DNA from: Vreelandella aquamarina
Lineage (GTDB): Bacteria > Pseudomonadota > Gammaproteobacteria > Pseudomonadales > Halomonadaceae
Length of the DNA stretch: 64,000 nucleotides
Assembly (NCBI RefSeq): GCF_900110265.1
Contig: NZ_FODB01000008.1
Location: 1-64,000, forward strand
Reading direction: 5' to 3'
The notes beneath the pieces are model-generated. The model made no database searches. It was not told the DNA's origin and worked only from the letters and a program-made list of their open reading frames with translations. Numbering within the stretch: position 1 is the stretch's first letter; every line of letters starts with the position of its first letter. The position numbers and the translations under genes were made by a program. Shown one piece after another: positions 18,466 through 30,657 of this stretch.

Positions 18466-19644
18466 ATGCAAGACGTGGTCATTGTGGCGGCACGCCGCAC
18501 CGCCGTAGGTAGCTTTGGTGGATCACTCGCTGGTATTCCTGCCAGCGACCTGGGCGCACTAGTGATTAAAGATATTATGGCTTCCACTGGGGTGGCTCCT
18601 GCGCAAATCGATGAAGTGCTACTGGGCCAAGTGCTCACCGCAGGCGTTGGCCAAAACCCGGCGCGCCAAGCAGCCATCAAGGCAGGCCTGCCAGACACCG
18701 TACCGGCCATGACGATCAACAAAGTATGTGGCTCTGGCCTCAAAGCGCTGCACCTGGCGACTCAAGCCATCCGCTGCGGCGATGCCGAGATCGTGCTGGC
18801 CGGTGGTCAGGAGAACATGTCCGCCTCTCCCCATATTCTGCCGAACTCGCGCAACGGCCAGCGCATGGGCGACTGGAAGGCTATCGACTCCATGGTGCAT
18901 GATGGCTTGTGGGATGCGTTCAATAACTACCACATGGGCATCACGGCCGAGAACCTGGCAGAGAAATATGGCATCACGCGAGAAGCCATGGACGAATTTG
19001 CCGCCACTTCCCAGCAAAAAGCTGCTGCCGCCATCAAAGAGGGCAAATTCAAAAGCCAGATTGTCCCGGTCGAGGTGCCGCAGCGTAAAGGCGACCCGGT
19101 GGTCTTCGATACCGACGAAAACCCTCGTGAAGTCACGGCAGACAAGCTGGCCGGGATGCGTCCTGCGTTCAAGAAAGACGGCACCGTGACGGCGGGTAAC
19201 GCCTCGTCGCTGAACGACGGCGCGGCCGTGGTTATGCTCTGCTCGGCGGAAAAAGCCAAAGAGCTTGGCCTGGAGCCCCTAGCCCGCATTGCCGCCTACT
19301 CCAACGCAGGCGTCGACCCGGCCATCATGGGGATCGGGCCGGCCCCCGCCACCCGTCGCTGCCTAGAAAAAGCGGGCTGGAGCTTGGATGACCTGGACCT
19401 CGTTGAAGCCAACGAAGCCTTCGCTGCTCAAGCGCTGTCGGTCAATAAAGAGCTGGGCTGGGACACGTCGAAGGTGAACGTCAACGGCGGCGCCATCGCG
19501 CTAGGTCACCCTATTGGTGCGTCGGGCTGCCGCGTGCTGGTGACACTGCTCCACGAAATGATCGCCCGCGATGCCAAAAAAGGCTTGGCGACGCTATGTA
19601 TTGGCGGTGGCCAAGGGGTTGCACTGGCGATTGAGCGTCCGTAA
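18466..19644 (+). CDS. phaA: Acetyl-CoA C-acetyltransferase (beta-ketothiolase)
   Basis: Condenses two acetyl-CoA to acetoacetyl-CoA, or runs in reverse. This is the entry to polyhydroxybutyrate in Halomonas and also used in fatty-acid and ketone catabolism. The 392-residue protein has the nucleophile Cys in [15 protein letters not shown] near residue 89, GGQENMS, NEAFAAQ, the active His in [15 protein letters not shown] near residue 349, and the second Cys in LCIGGGQG near residue 379. No phaB or phaC is adjacent, so the symbol phaA (versus atoB) is a choice. CAAGGAG precedes ATG 18466. Confidence 0.9.
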   Translation: MQDVVIVAARRTAVGSFGGSLAGIPASDLGALVIKDIMASTGVAPAQIDEVLLGQVLTAGVGQNPARQAAIKAGLPDTVPAMTINKVCGSGLKALHLATQAIRCGDAEIVLAGGQENMSASPHILPNSRNGQRMGDWKAIDSMVHDGLWDAFNNYHMGITAENLAEKYGITREAMDEFAATSQQKAAAAIKEGKFKSQIVPVEVPQRKGDPVVFDTDENPREVTADKLAGMRPAFKKDGTVTAGNASSLNDGAAVVMLCSAEKAKELGLEPLARIAAYSNAGVDPAIMGIGPAPATRRCLEKAGWSLDDLDLVEANEAFAAQALSVNKELGWDTSKVNVNGGAIALGHPIGASGCRVLVTLLHEMIARDAKKGLATLCIGGGQGVALAIERP

Positions 19645-19671
19645 CACCTCTTAAGCGGAACGTAGAGAGAG

Positions 19672-19699
19672 TGCCCCCGCCACGCGGGGGCATTTTTTT
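19672..19699 (+). terminator. Terminator of the thiolase gene
   Basis: TGCCCCCGC (19672-19680) pairs with GCGGGGGCA (19684-19692) around CAC, followed by seven T. It stands between the convergent thiolase and MFS genes, and the T run serves the plus strand only. Confidence 0.93.
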
Positions 19700-19718
19700 C
19701 ACTGGTCTTGCCAAGCCA

Positions 19719-20888
19719 TTAGCGACGCCTCTCCCCCACAATGCGCGAGGGTGTGCGCCATACCAATAGCATCCCCAGCAGAAACAGCCCTGATGCCGCC
19801 CACATGGCCATGGGCAGGCTGGTGGTATCAACCACTTGGCCACCTACCATGGCTCCCAGGCCAATCGACATGTTGAACACGAACGCCATTAACGCCGTGG
19901 CGGCTTCCGTATTGGGCGCCGTGCGTAGTATCCATGTCTGAATACTCACTGATACGCTGCCAAATACAGCACCCCACAGCATTAACAGCAGCACGCCACT
20001 GGTCGGCTCTACGCCTACCACCGGGAAGATCGCCACAACCACCAGCAGTACGCTAGGAATCGCGAGCACCGCACGGTACGGGTGACGGCCAGCAAACATC
20101 CCTGCAACGATATTGCCCAAAATCCCCGACGCACCGTACAGCAGCAGCAGGCTTCCGACATGGCGCTGCGCGACCCCGCTGATCTCTTGCAAAATGGGAC
20201 TAATGAAGGTGTAGGCCGCAAAGTGACCCACCACAACAAACCCCGTGGTCAACACGGCTACCCGCACGCCACGATTCTTTAGCTGTTGCGCCAGCACCCG
20301 AAGCCGCACCGGCTCTCGGGGCGGCAGTGGCGGTAGCCAGCGCCAAAGCGCCAACGCCGTGAGCAAACTCAAGCCCCCCAAGGCACCAAAGGCCACACGC
20401 CAGTTACTGATATCACCCAGCAGCGTGCCCAGCGGCACGCCAAGCACCGAGGCCGCCGCCACGCCGCCAAAAATGATGGTCATGGCCCGCGACACCTGAT
20501 CGCTAGGCACCAGACGTGGCGCAATACTGCCCGCAATGGCCCAAAAACCGCCGATACTGATTCCCACCAACACTCGCGCCGCCAACAGTAGGGCAAAGTT
20601 GCTGGCCATGGCGGAGAGCACGCTGCCCAGCACCATCACTGCCATCATCAGCGTCAGCATGATACGGCGATCGAGACGCCCTACCGCCACCGGCAGCAGC
20701 GGCGCTGAAAACGCCGCCACGACGCCGGGCACCGTCACCATCAACCCTGCCATACCTGGGGTCACGCCCATCGATTCTGCCACCTGAGAGAGCAAACCGA
20801 TGGGTAGTTGCTCTGCGGTCACCAACAAAAAAATGCCGATCATCACGGCCACCACCGCCCACCAACGCGGCGATTCCTGCTGCTCCAT
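19719..20888 (-). CDS. MFS transporter, DHA1 (AraJ/NepI-like) family
   Basis: A 389-residue inner-membrane exporter of the major facilitator superfamily with twelve predicted helices. Seen: the N-terminal ITAEQLPIGLL-type start (LLVTAEQLPIGLL), the motif-A-like loop GRLDRRIML between helices 2 and 3, and RVLVGISIGGFWAIAG, which is characteristic of the DHA1 group containing AraJ, NepI and sugar-efflux proteins. The substrate cannot be told. It stands alone between the thiolase and pnp; the pnp hairpin lies directly upstream of its start. Confidence 0.85.
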   Translation of the reverse strand: MEQQESPRWWAVVAVMIGIFLLVTAEQLPIGLLSQVAESMGVTPGMAGLMVTVPGVVAAFSAPLLPVAVGRLDRRIMLTLMMAVMVLGSVLSAMASNFALLLAARVLVGISIGGFWAIAGSIAPRLVPSDQVSRAMTIIFGGVAAASVLGVPLGTLLGDISNWRVAFGALGGLSLLTALALWRWLPPLPPREPVRLRVLAQQLKNRGVRVAVLTTGFVVVGHFAAYTFISPILQEISGVAQRHVGSLLLLYGASGILGNIVAGMFAGRHPYRAVLAIPSVLLVVVAIFPVVGVEPTSGVLLLMLWGAVFGSVSVSIQTWILRTAPNTEAATALMAFVFNMSIGLGAMVGGQVVDTTSLPMAMWAASGLFLLGMLLVWRTPSRIVGERRR

Positions 20889-20923
20889 GCTATGTCCTCA
20901 CATTCCTGACCTATCAAAACGAC

Positions 20924-20956
20924 ACCGCCCCCACAGCCAAGGGCTGCGGGGGCGGT
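20924..20956 (-). terminator. Terminator of pnp
   Basis: A 15-base arm (20924-20938) pairs with 20942-20956 with one A-C mismatch and a three-base loop; nine GC pairs form the base. On the minus strand it is followed by GTCGTTTTG, a modest T run. It lies 21 bases after the pnp stop. Confidence 0.8.
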
Positions 20957-20977
20957 AAATCCTACGCTGAGCGCTCG

Positions 20978-23125
20978 TTAGCTAGCGACGTCCGCCTCGG
21001 CAGCTTCAAACGCTGCTTTCTCTTCTTCGGTGATCTCTTTGATCGAGAGCTTCACGCGGTTGCGGTTGTCAATATCCAACACCTTCACGATGACATCGTC
21101 GCCTTCGTTCAGGAAGTCGCGCACGTTATTGACGCGCTCCTGGACGATTTGCGAGATGTGCACCAGGCCATCGGTTCCCGGCATGATGTTCACGAACGCA
21201 CCAAAGTCGGCGATACGTACGACCTTGCCTTTGTACAGCTTGCCGATTTCCGCTTCGGCGGTGATCGCCAGTACGGTATCGATGGCTTTCTTGGCAGCGG
21301 CTTTGTCTTCGGCGTAGATGCGAACGGTGCCATCGTCATCAAGATCGATCGATGCGCCGGTGTCTTCGCAAATCTTGCGAATGGTGGCACCGCCCTTGCC
21401 GATGACGTCGCGAATCTTGTCCGGATCGATTTTGATCGTCGCCATGGAGGGGGCGTTTTCCGACACCTCGTTACGGCTCTGGCTGATCACGGCGTTCATC
21501 TGCGCCAGGATACCGATGCGCGCATCGTGGGCCTGTTGCAGCGCAGTCTCCATGATCTCTTCGTTGATGCCCTCGATCTTGATGTCCATCTGCAGGGCAG
21601 TGACGCCCTCTTCAGAACCGGCCACTTTGAAGTCCATGTCACCCAGGTGGTCTTCGTCACCCAGGATATCGGTCAGCACCGCGTAGCCGTCTTCGTCTTT
21701 GACGAGGCCCATGGCAATACCCGCCACCGGGGCTTTCAGCGGAACGCCCGCATCCATCAACGCCAGCGAGGAACCGCACACGGACGCCATGGAGCTAGAG
21801 CCATTGGATTCGGTGATTTCCGACACCACACGGATGGTGTAGGGGAACTCTTCTTCGGACGGCAGCATCGCTTGGACACCGCGACGCGCCAAACGGCCGT
21901 GGCCGATTTCACGGCGCTTTGGGCCACCCATGAAGCCCGCTTCACCCACCGAGTAGGGAGGGAAGTTGTAGTGCAGCATGAAGCGGTCTTTACGCTCGCC
22001 TTCCAGCGACTCGATGAGCTGCGAATCACGCAGCGTGCCGAGTGTTGCGACCGCAATGGCCTGGGTCTCACCACGGGTGAAGATGGCTGAGCCGTGAGTT
22101 TTCGGCAGCACGCCGACTTCGATGTTCAGCGGACGCACGGTGACGTTGTCGCGGCCATCGATACGCGGCTCGCCCTTGACCACGCGGGAGCGCACCACAC
22201 GCTTCTCAAGCGCTGCGAACGCGCCTTTCACGTCATCCTTGCTGAACTTGCCTTCCGCTTCCTCTTCGCCTTCGGCAGCCGCTAATTGTTCGACGGCCGC
22301 GTCTTTCAGCGCTGCGAGTGCATCTTGGCGCTGCATTTTATCGGTGATGCGGTACGCCTCACCCACTTTGGCTTCAAAAGCATCGGCCATGGCCGTTTTC
22401 AAGGCAACGTTTTCTGCCGGCGCCTGCCACTCCCAGCGCGGCTTACCAGCGTCGGCAGTCAATTCTTTAATGGCGTCGATCGCGACTTGCATCTCCTGGT
22501 GGCCAAACAGTACGGCACCCAGCATTTCGTCTTCGAGCAACTCTTGCGCTTCGGACTCCACCATCAGCACGGCGTTTTCGGTACCGGCCACCACCATGTC
22601 CAGCTCGGAGGTGGTCAGCTCTTCGACGGTGGGATTCAGGAAGTAGCCTTGCTCTTCGTTGAAGCCAACACGGGCGGCACCAATCGGGCCATTGAACGGA
22701 ACGCCTGAGATGCTCAGCGCCGCCGAGGTGCCCAGCATGGCCGCGATGTCCGGATCGTGATTACGGTCGGTGGATAGAACGGTACAGATCACCTGCACTT
22801 CGTTCATGAAGCCTTTCGGAAACAGCGGGCGAATCGGGCGGTCGATTAAACGCGACGTGAGGGTCTCTTTCTCCGTCGGGCGGCCTTCACGCTTGAAGAA
22901 GCCACCGGGGATTTTACCCACGGCGTAGGTTTTCTCTTGGTAGTGTACCGAGAGCGGAAAGAAGGGCTGGCCTGGGTTGACGTCTTTCTTCGCCACCACC
23001 GTACACAGGACGACGGTGTCGTCCATGGTGACCATCACGGCACCAGTGGCTTGGCGAGCAATACGCCCAGTTTCGAGGGTGACGGTGCTGCGACCGTATT
23101 GGAACGTTTTTTTGACCGGATTCAC
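20978..23125 (-). CDS. pnp: Polynucleotide phosphorylase
   Basis: A 3'-5' exoribonuclease that phosphorolyses RNA and is part of the degradosome-type machinery. There are two RNase PH domains (the second with [23 protein letters not shown]), then a KH domain with [11 protein letters not shown] near residue 565 and an S1 domain ([28 protein letters not shown]) near residue 625. The start is taken as GTG 23125, because AAGGAA lies seven bases before it and the family begins [10 protein letters not shown]. The in-frame ATG at 23143 has no such site. It follows rpsO, separated by a terminator that probably lets part of the transcript through. Confidence 0.95.
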   Translation of the reverse strand: MNPVKKTFQYGRSTVTLETGRIARQATGAVMVTMDDTVVLCTVVAKKDVNPGQPFFPLSVHYQEKTYAVGKIPGGFFKREGRPTEKETLTSRLIDRPIRPLFPKGFMNEVQVICTVLSTDRNHDPDIAAMLGTSAALSISGVPFNGPIGAARVGFNEEQGYFLNPTVEELTTSELDMVVAGTENAVLMVESEAQELLEDEMLGAVLFGHQEMQVAIDAIKELTADAGKPRWEWQAPAENVALKTAMADAFEAKVGEAYRITDKMQRQDALAALKDAAVEQLAAAEGEEEAEGKFSKDDVKGAFAALEKRVVRSRVVKGEPRIDGRDNVTVRPLNIEVGVLPKTHGSAIFTRGETQAIAVATLGTLRDSQLIESLEGERKDRFMLHYNFPPYSVGEAGFMGGPKRREIGHGRLARRGVQAMLPSEEEFPYTIRVVSEITESNGSSSMASVCGSSLALMDAGVPLKAPVAGIAMGLVKDEDGYAVLTDILGDEDHLGDMDFKVAGSEEGVTALQMDIKIEGINEEIMETALQQAHDARIGILAQMNAVISQSRNEVSENAPSMATIKIDPDKIRDVIGKGGATIRKICEDTGASIDLDDDGTVRIYAEDKAAAKKAIDTVLAITAEAEIGKLYKGKVVRIADFGAFVNIMPGTDGLVHISQIVQERVNNVRDFLNEGDDVIVKVLDIDNRNRVKLSIKEITEEEKAAFEAAEADVAS

Positions 23126-23225
23126 GGCTACTTCCTTTAACATTAATAGCTACTTGTCTTTTCGCTTGGGTCGTTTGACTCGCCACCATTCTAGGCGTTG
23201 ACGCGCCGTACGGCTACCAGAAACA

Positions 23226-23259
23226 AAAAACGGGCAGCCCACAAGGAGCTGCCCGTTTT
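23226..23259 (-). terminator. Terminator between rpsO and pnp
   Basis: AAAACGGGCAGC (23227-23238) pairs with GCTGCCCGTTTT (23248-23259). On the minus strand the stem is followed by TTTTTTG. It sits just after rpsO, as in E. coli, and would make pnp expression depend on read-through or its own promoter. Confidence 0.9.
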
Positions 23260-23279
23260 AGATCATGGCCGTTAAGAAC

Positions 23280-23549
23280 TTAACGGCGCAGACCCAGACG
23301 CTGAATCAGAGACTGATAGCGTTCGAAATCTTTACGCTTCAGGTAGTCCAGCAGCTTACGACGCTGGTTTACCATGCGGATCAGACCACGACGAGAGTGG
23401 TGATCCTGCTTGTTGGTCTTGAAGTGGTCCTGCAGGCCGTTGATGTTGGCGCTCAGCAGTGCAACCTGAACTTCAGGGGAACCGGTATCGTTATCGCCGC
23501 GGCCGTATTCGTTGACGATCTCGGCCTTTTTCTCAGCGGTTAATGCCAT
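23280..23549 (-). CDS. rpsO: 30S ribosomal protein S15
   Basis: An 89-residue primary 16S-rRNA-binding protein that nucleates the small-subunit platform. The family sequence is complete: the start [62 protein letters not shown] and the end [23 protein letters not shown] precedes the ATG. It lies between truB and pnp, the usual order. Confidence 0.97.
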   Translation of the reverse strand: MALTAEKKAEIVNEYGRGDNDTGSPEVQVALLSANINGLQDHFKTNKQDHHSRRGLIRMVNQRRKLLDYLKRKDFERYQSLIQRLGLRR

Positions 23550-23655
23550 CTGTCTCTCCAGTAAGCAATATGCCTAAAAATGAATGGGTGAGACCACGCA
23601 TATTTGCAGTCTCAAGCGACTATTTTCGCGCAAATCGCCACATCCTTGCAACGCT

Positions 23656-24576
23656 TTACGAGATAGCGACCGTACTTAACAGCCGCTTGGGGGCCACTTC
23701 CTGCGGCCCTTTTACAACGCCAAGGCCGATAAACGTCTCGGCGTAATAAAGTCGTGCTAGCGCATCTGGTGCTAATTCACCAATGGCTAGATGGGCAGAC
23801 TGCCCGTGGGCAAGCCTTCCAAACGAGGTGTCATCGACGCTAAGCGACGGCAGGTGATCGACCAGCACATCCACGGGCATCAGTTCCGCCTCGCGGTCGG
23901 CTTGGCTAGCCAGTGCTTCCAGTGCCTCGAGTGTCCACATCGCATCACCATCGAACGGCCCGGTTTTGAGCCGACGTAGCTGACTGATATGGGCACCACA
24001 GCCCAGCGCGTGGCCAATGTCTTCCGCCAACGTGCGGATGTACGTGCCTTTGCTGCAGCTGACTTCCAGCTCGAACGCCGTGCCCTCGAACGAAAGCAGG
24101 CGCGCATCATACACGCTTACCCGCCGCGCTGCACGCTCAACCTGCTTACCCTCGCGGGCCAGCTCGTAGAGCTTTTTACCCTGATGCTTCAGCGCCGAGT
24201 ACATGGGCGGCACCTGATCGATCTCGCCGCGAAAACGCGTCAAGACAGATTCGATGTCCTCGACCGCAAGGTTTGGCACCTCGCGCCGCTCCAGCACAGT
24301 GCCTTCGGCATCGCCGGTATCGGTGATCACCCCCAGTTCGACCCGGGTGCGATACATCTTGTCGGCTTCCAGCAGATGCGCGGAAAACTTGGTGGCCTCC
24401 CCCAGGCAGATAGGCAGCAAGCCTGTCGCCATCGGGTCCAGCGTGCCGGTATGCCCGGCTTTTTGCGCCTCAAAGAGACGGCGCACACGCTGCAGCGCGT
24501 GATTGCTGGAGAGGCCTTTCGGCTTATCCAGCAGCACCACGCCATTGACCGGTAATCCGCGACGGCGACGGGGCAT
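23656..24576 (-). CDS. truB: tRNA pseudouridine(55) synthase
   Basis: Makes pseudouridine 55 in the T loop of tRNAs. The 306-residue protein shows VNGVVLLDKPKGLSSN, the catalytic Asp in GHTGTLDPMATGLLP near residue 48, KMYRTRVELG, QVPPMYSALKHQGKKLYELAREG and CSKGTYIRTLAEDIG. Its ATG overlaps the last base of the rbfA stop (shared base 24576). It belongs to the nusA-infB-rbfA-truB-rpsO operon. Confidence 0.96.
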   Translation of the reverse strand: MPRRRRGLPVNGVVLLDKPKGLSSNHALQRVRRLFEAQKAGHTGTLDPMATGLLPICLGEATKFSAHLLEADKMYRTRVELGVITDTGDAEGTVLERREVPNLAVEDIESVLTRFRGEIDQVPPMYSALKHQGKKLYELAREGKQVERAARRVSVYDARLLSFEGTAFELEVSCSKGTYIRTLAEDIGHALGCGAHISQLRRLKTGPFDGDAMWTLEALEALASQADREAELMPVDVLVDHLPSLSVDDTSFGRLAHGQSAHLAIGELAPDALARLYYAETFIGLGVVKGPQEVAPKRLLSTVAIS

Positions 24577-24989
24577 TAGCGCGCCTCCTCACCTTGCTCT
24601 TCACTGCCGCCCTCGTCTTCCGCTTGACGGGCACGGTCAGAAGAGACCGCTTCGTCGATCAGCGATGAGAGGTGCTGGCCGCGCACCACACTTTCATCGA
24701 AATGAAAGCGCAGTTCGGGTACGTGACGCAGCTTGATGCGCTGGGCGATTTGGCTTCTCAGAAACCCTGCTGCACGTTTCAGTACCTGCAGGTTCTCCTT
24801 GATACGCTCGGGATCCTGTTCACCCAGCAGGGTGACGTAGATATCGGCGTAGCCAAGGTCACGACTAACGGTGGCCCCGCTCACCGTGACCATGCCCAAG
24901 CGCGGATCTTTCACTTCGCGTTGGATCAGTACCGCCAGCTCCTTTTGGAGCTGGTCGGCTACTCGGTCGGTACGCTTAAATTCGCGCAT
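24576..24989 (-). CDS. rbfA: 30S ribosome-binding factor A
   Basis: A 137-residue KH-type cold-shock factor that matures 16S rRNA at the 5' end of the 30S subunit. Seen: REFKRTDRVADQLQKELAVLIQ, VKDPRLGMVTVSG, DIYVTLLG, and the end ELRFHFDESVVRGQHLSSLIDEAV. The C-terminal tail is acidic (EDEGGSEEQGEEA). It starts 19 bp after infB and overlaps truB by one base. Confidence 0.95.
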   Translation of the reverse strand: MREFKRTDRVADQLQKELAVLIQREVKDPRLGMVTVSGATVSRDLGYADIYVTLLGEQDPERIKENLQVLKRAAGFLRSQIAQRIKLRHVPELRFHFDESVVRGQHLSSLIDEAVSSDRARQAEDEGGSEEQGEEAR

Positions 24990-25008
24990 GGTTGCTCCTC
25001 GCGCGGCC

Positions 25009-27549
<2,541 letters not shown>

Positions 27550-27576
27550 AGTGACCCTCCTCAGCCCGTGACCTGT

Positions 27577-29091
27577 TTACTGTGTGTTTGAATCCGATGT
27601 GTCATCAACTTCAAACCAGGGCGCACGGGCAGTCATGATCAGTGCCGCTGCGCGCGCTTCGTCCAACTCCTCGATATCGACCAGATCGTCGACAGACTGC
27701 TCGGCGAGATCTTCCATTGTGACGATACCGCGGCTGGCCAGAATGAAGGCCAGGTGGCGCTCCATACCGTCCATCTCCAGCAGGTCATCCGCTGGTTGGG
27801 CACCGTCCAGCGCTTCTTCCGAGGCAATCGCCATCGTCAGCAGCTCGTCTTTTGCGCGTGCACGCAGCTCTTCCACCAGCTCTTCGTCGAACTCTTCGAT
27901 TTCGAGCATCTCTTCCAGCGGCACGTAGGCAACTTCTTCCAGGGTGGTAAACCCTTCCTCCACTAGCAGGCGAGCGACCTCATCATCGACCCCCAGATGA
28001 TGAACAAAGGAATCCACCAGGCTGTCGATTTCCTGCTCGCGCTTGGACTCCGCTTCATCTTCGGTCATGACGTTGATCCGCCAGCCGGTCAATTCAGACG
28101 CCAAACGCACGTTCTGGCCGCTACGGCCAATGGCCTGTGCCAGGTTGTCCTGTGCCACGGCGACGTCCATAGCGTGCGCATCCTCGTCCACCAAGATCGA
28201 GGCCACGTCGGCCGGCGCCATGGCGTTGATCACCAGTTGAGCCGGGTTGTCGTCCCACAGAACGATATCTACACGCTCGTTTTTCAGCTCAGATGATACC
28301 GCCTGAACCCGTGAGCCACGCATACCGACGCAGGCACCGACCGGATCAATGCGGCGGTCGTTGGTTTTCACTGCGATCTTGGCACGTGAGCCGGGGTCGC
28401 GAGCAGCACCTTTGATTTCAATCAGCTGCTCGGCGATTTCCGGCACCTCAATTTTGAACAGCTCAATGATGAATTCAGGGCAGGTGCGTGAGAGTTGCAG
28501 CTGCGCACCGCGAGCGTCCGGGTCAACCTTGACCAGCAGCGCGCGAACACGCTCGTTCATCCGGTAGCGCTCGCCGGGGATCATCTCGTTACGCGGCAAA
28601 AACGCTTCGGCGTTTTCTCCCAGATCAATGATCAGGCCGTCACGGGTGGTCTTCTTAACGATACCCGCAACGAGTTCGCCTTCACGGTCAGCGTACTGAC
28701 GCACGACTTCGGCACGCTCGGCTTCGCGCACTTTCTGCACGATGACCTGCTTGGCAGTTTGCGCGGCGATACGCCCGAACACGGCGTTTTCGATCTTTTG
28801 CTCGACCACATCGCCCAGCTTCAGCGGCGGGTCGCGCTGCTCGGCAATGCTCTGCTTGATTTCATAGTCTGGCGTTTCGAATTCGTCATCTTCGACCACG
28901 GTCCAGTAGCGGAACGTATCGTAGTCACCGGTGCGGCGATCAATATGAACGCGCACATTGGCTTCTTCGTGCTCAAAACGCTTACGCGACGCGCTGGCCA
29001 GCGCGGCTTCTACCGCTTCGAAGATGACATCGCGGGGGACGCCTTTTTCATTAGAGATCGCGTCCACGACCATTAAAATTTCTTTACTCAT
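27577..29091 (-). CDS. nusA: Transcription termination/antitermination factor NusA
   Basis: A 504-residue RNA-polymerase-binding protein that promotes pausing, intrinsic termination and rRNA antitermination. Domain order: N-terminal polymerase-binding part ([16 protein letters not shown]), S1 (about 135-200, [21 protein letters not shown]), KH1 and KH2 ([30 protein letters not shown]), then two acidic helix-hairpin repeats (about 360-500) as in the E. coli type. It follows rimP and precedes infB, the standard operon. Confidence 0.96.
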   Translation of the reverse strand: MSKEILMVVDAISNEKGVPRDVIFEAVEAALASASRKRFEHEEANVRVHIDRRTGDYDTFRYWTVVEDDEFETPDYEIKQSIAEQRDPPLKLGDVVEQKIENAVFGRIAAQTAKQVIVQKVREAERAEVVRQYADREGELVAGIVKKTTRDGLIIDLGENAEAFLPRNEMIPGERYRMNERVRALLVKVDPDARGAQLQLSRTCPEFIIELFKIEVPEIAEQLIEIKGAARDPGSRAKIAVKTNDRRIDPVGACVGMRGSRVQAVSSELKNERVDIVLWDDNPAQLVINAMAPADVASILVDEDAHAMDVAVAQDNLAQAIGRSGQNVRLASELTGWRINVMTEDEAESKREQEIDSLVDSFVHHLGVDDEVARLLVEEGFTTLEEVAYVPLEEMLEIEEFDEELVEELRARAKDELLTMAIASEEALDGAQPADDLLEMDGMERHLAFILASRGIVTMEDLAEQSVDDLVDIEELDEARAAALIMTARAPWFEVDDTSDSNTQ

Positions 29092-29161
29092 GCGTTTGCC
29101 TCGCCAGAAAACCTGTCCTTTTGTGCATCATCCCGGCGCCTGCCGGAAGCCGCGACCCGTG

Positions 29162-29623
29162 TTATTCGTCGAACTGCGGGACAACGTGCGCAGAATCGAT
29201 GCTTTCGATAGGAAAGCAGTACTCTTCGCCTTCCAGTTGCAGTAGCACTTCATCGCCATCGACACCTGCGAGGAGCCCTTGGTATTTGCGTCGCCCATCG
29301 AACGCGACACGTAGCTTCAGAGCGACCTGGTGGCCCTGATAGCGGATAAAGTGATCCAGGGAGTAAAGGGGACGTGCCATGCCGGGCGACGAGACTTCCA
29401 AGCGGTATTCGCCGGGAATGGGGTCTTCCACATCCATCACGGCACTGACTTGGCGGCTAATATCAGCGCAGTCTTCCACGCTGACACCGCTCTCGCGCTC
29501 GATGTAAATCACCAGCCGCGAATGCTTGCCCTGGGAAATATGGTCGATACCCCATAGCTCGAAGCCCATGGCGGCAACGACAGGTTCGATCAGCGCGTGA
29601 AGCGCAGCGTGTTTTGTGGCCAC
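29162..29623 (-). CDS. rimP: Ribosome maturation factor RimP
   Basis: A 153-residue protein needed for maturation of the 30S subunit. Seen: IEPVVAAMGFELWGIDH, LVIYIERESGVSVEDCADISRQ, and PGEYRLEVSSPGMARPL, which are typical of RimP. The start is taken as GTG 29623: AGGAGC lies seven bases upstream and homology begins there. The open frame runs on to 29698 without homology. It heads the rimP-nusA-infB operon; a terminator and two tRNA genes lie upstream. Confidence 0.93.
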   Translation of the reverse strand: MATKHAALHALIEPVVAAMGFELWGIDHISQGKHSRLVIYIERESGVSVEDCADISRQVSAVMDVEDPIPGEYRLEVSSPGMARPLYSLDHFIRYQGHQVALKLRVAFDGRRKYQGLLAGVDGDEVLLQLEGEEYCFPIESIDSAHVVPQFDE

Positions 29624-29760
29624 AGACAAAGCTCCTATAGCCGTTGCATCAGGCACCTGGCCAGGAGTCGTAAGAAAAGCTAGGTGGCTGATTGGCATTA
29701 CCTGGGAATGTGTCTCTGGCTACTCGAACAACATCCGCTCTTGAGACACGCTTGGCTCGC

Positions 29761-29820
29761 AAAAAGCTCTTCATAAAAGCTGTTTACAAAAAACCAGTTA
29801 CAAAAAGCTACTAACAAAAA
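29761..29820 (-). repeat. Five-fold ~14-bp repeat of T-rich tracts
   Basis: On the plus strand A runs start at 29761, 29775, 29788, 29802 and 29816, each followed by GC or CC, giving a period of 13-14 bases. Read on the minus strand this is a series of GCTTTTTG-like units, the first being the T run of the terminator at 29817-29844. The stretch 29624-29948 holds nothing else but that terminator and presumably the rimP promoter. Confidence 0.65.
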
Positions 29821-29844
29821 GCCCCTTCACAGGAAGGGGCTTTT
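29817..29844 (-). terminator. Terminator after tRNA-fMet
   Basis: AAAAGCCCCTTC (29817-29828) pairs exactly with GAAGGGGCTTTT (29833-29844) around ACAG. On the minus strand it is followed by TTTTTGTTAG. It would end the secG-tRNA transcript before rimP. Confidence 0.9.
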
Positions 29845-29948
29845 CAAAAGAAACCTGTAGTACCATTTTAGCAACATGTCGCGAATTTTTCGCAGCTCAA
29901 AAGCACCTTAATACATGCCGTTGATCCTAAACCATGCTACTAGATAAA

Positions 29949-30025
<77 letters not shown>

Positions 30026-30172
30026 TCAATCTAGGTCGACGATAATAGACACTTGAAAGGCTTACGTCAAGAACTCATTCCAAGAACTTGTTTCAAAAAC
30101 TTTTTCAAATGCGTCTTTCGCCTCAGGTGCCAATCCTGACATTCTGGGAAGCTGGTAAACCAGCGAAACAGA

Positions 30173-30259
30173 TGGTGCCGAAGGCGGGACTTGAACCCGC
30201 ACGACCATACGGTCACTACCCCCTCAAGATAGCGTGTCTACCAATTCCACCACTTCGGC
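30173..30259 (-). tRNA. tRNA-Leu (GAG)
   Basis: An 87-base class II tRNA with encoded CCA. The acceptor GCCGAAG pairs with CTTCGGC, the anticodon loop is TTGAGGG (anticodon GAG, reading CTC and CTT), and a long variable arm follows. The T arm is CGGGTTCAAGTCCCG. It lies 34 bases after secG, a common arrangement in gammaproteobacteria. Confidence 0.96.
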
Positions 30260-30293
30260 ATCAGGGGAGGCTAAAGAAAGCGACATCAAGAAG

Positions 30294-30653
30294 TTACTCG
30301 CTGCTTTCCTCTAGCACTGGCGCGGTATTATCCATACTTGCAGGGGAGTCGTCAAGCATTGGAATGTTTTGCTGCTGTTCGATCAGCCGCGCATCAGGAA
30401 TACCGGCTTCCGGCGCTTGGCCTGCCTGAGTGGCAAAGTATGCTAGAGCCATCGAGGTCACAAAAAAGCCAGCGGCTAAAATACCGGTGGTACGCGACAG
30501 GAAGTTACCACTGCCCCGCGAGCCGAAAACCGTTTGCGACGCACCACCACCAAAGGCTGCGCCTGCTTCGGCACCTTTTCCCTGCTGGAGCAGGATGAGT
30601 ACAACCAAGGCGACCGCAATCACCACGTGAACCATAAGAATTGCAACTTGCAT
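30294..30653 (-). CDS. secG: Preprotein translocase subunit SecG
   Basis: A 119-residue inner-membrane subunit that assists SecYE in protein export. Two hydrophobic helices are seen (residues about 4-22, and 55-75), joined by the conserved loop LLQQGKGAEAGAAFGGGASQTVFG. The start is ATG 30653, where homology begins; the open frame is longer. It lies four bases after the tpiA stop and is followed by tRNA-Leu and tRNA-fMet. Confidence 0.95.
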   Translation of the reverse strand: MQVAILMVHVVIAVALVVLILLQQGKGAEAGAAFGGGASQTVFGSRGSGNFLSRTTGILAAGFFVTSMALAYFATQAGQAPEAGIPDARLIEQQQNIPMLDDSPASMDNTAPVLEESSE

Positions 30654-30657
30654 GGAG

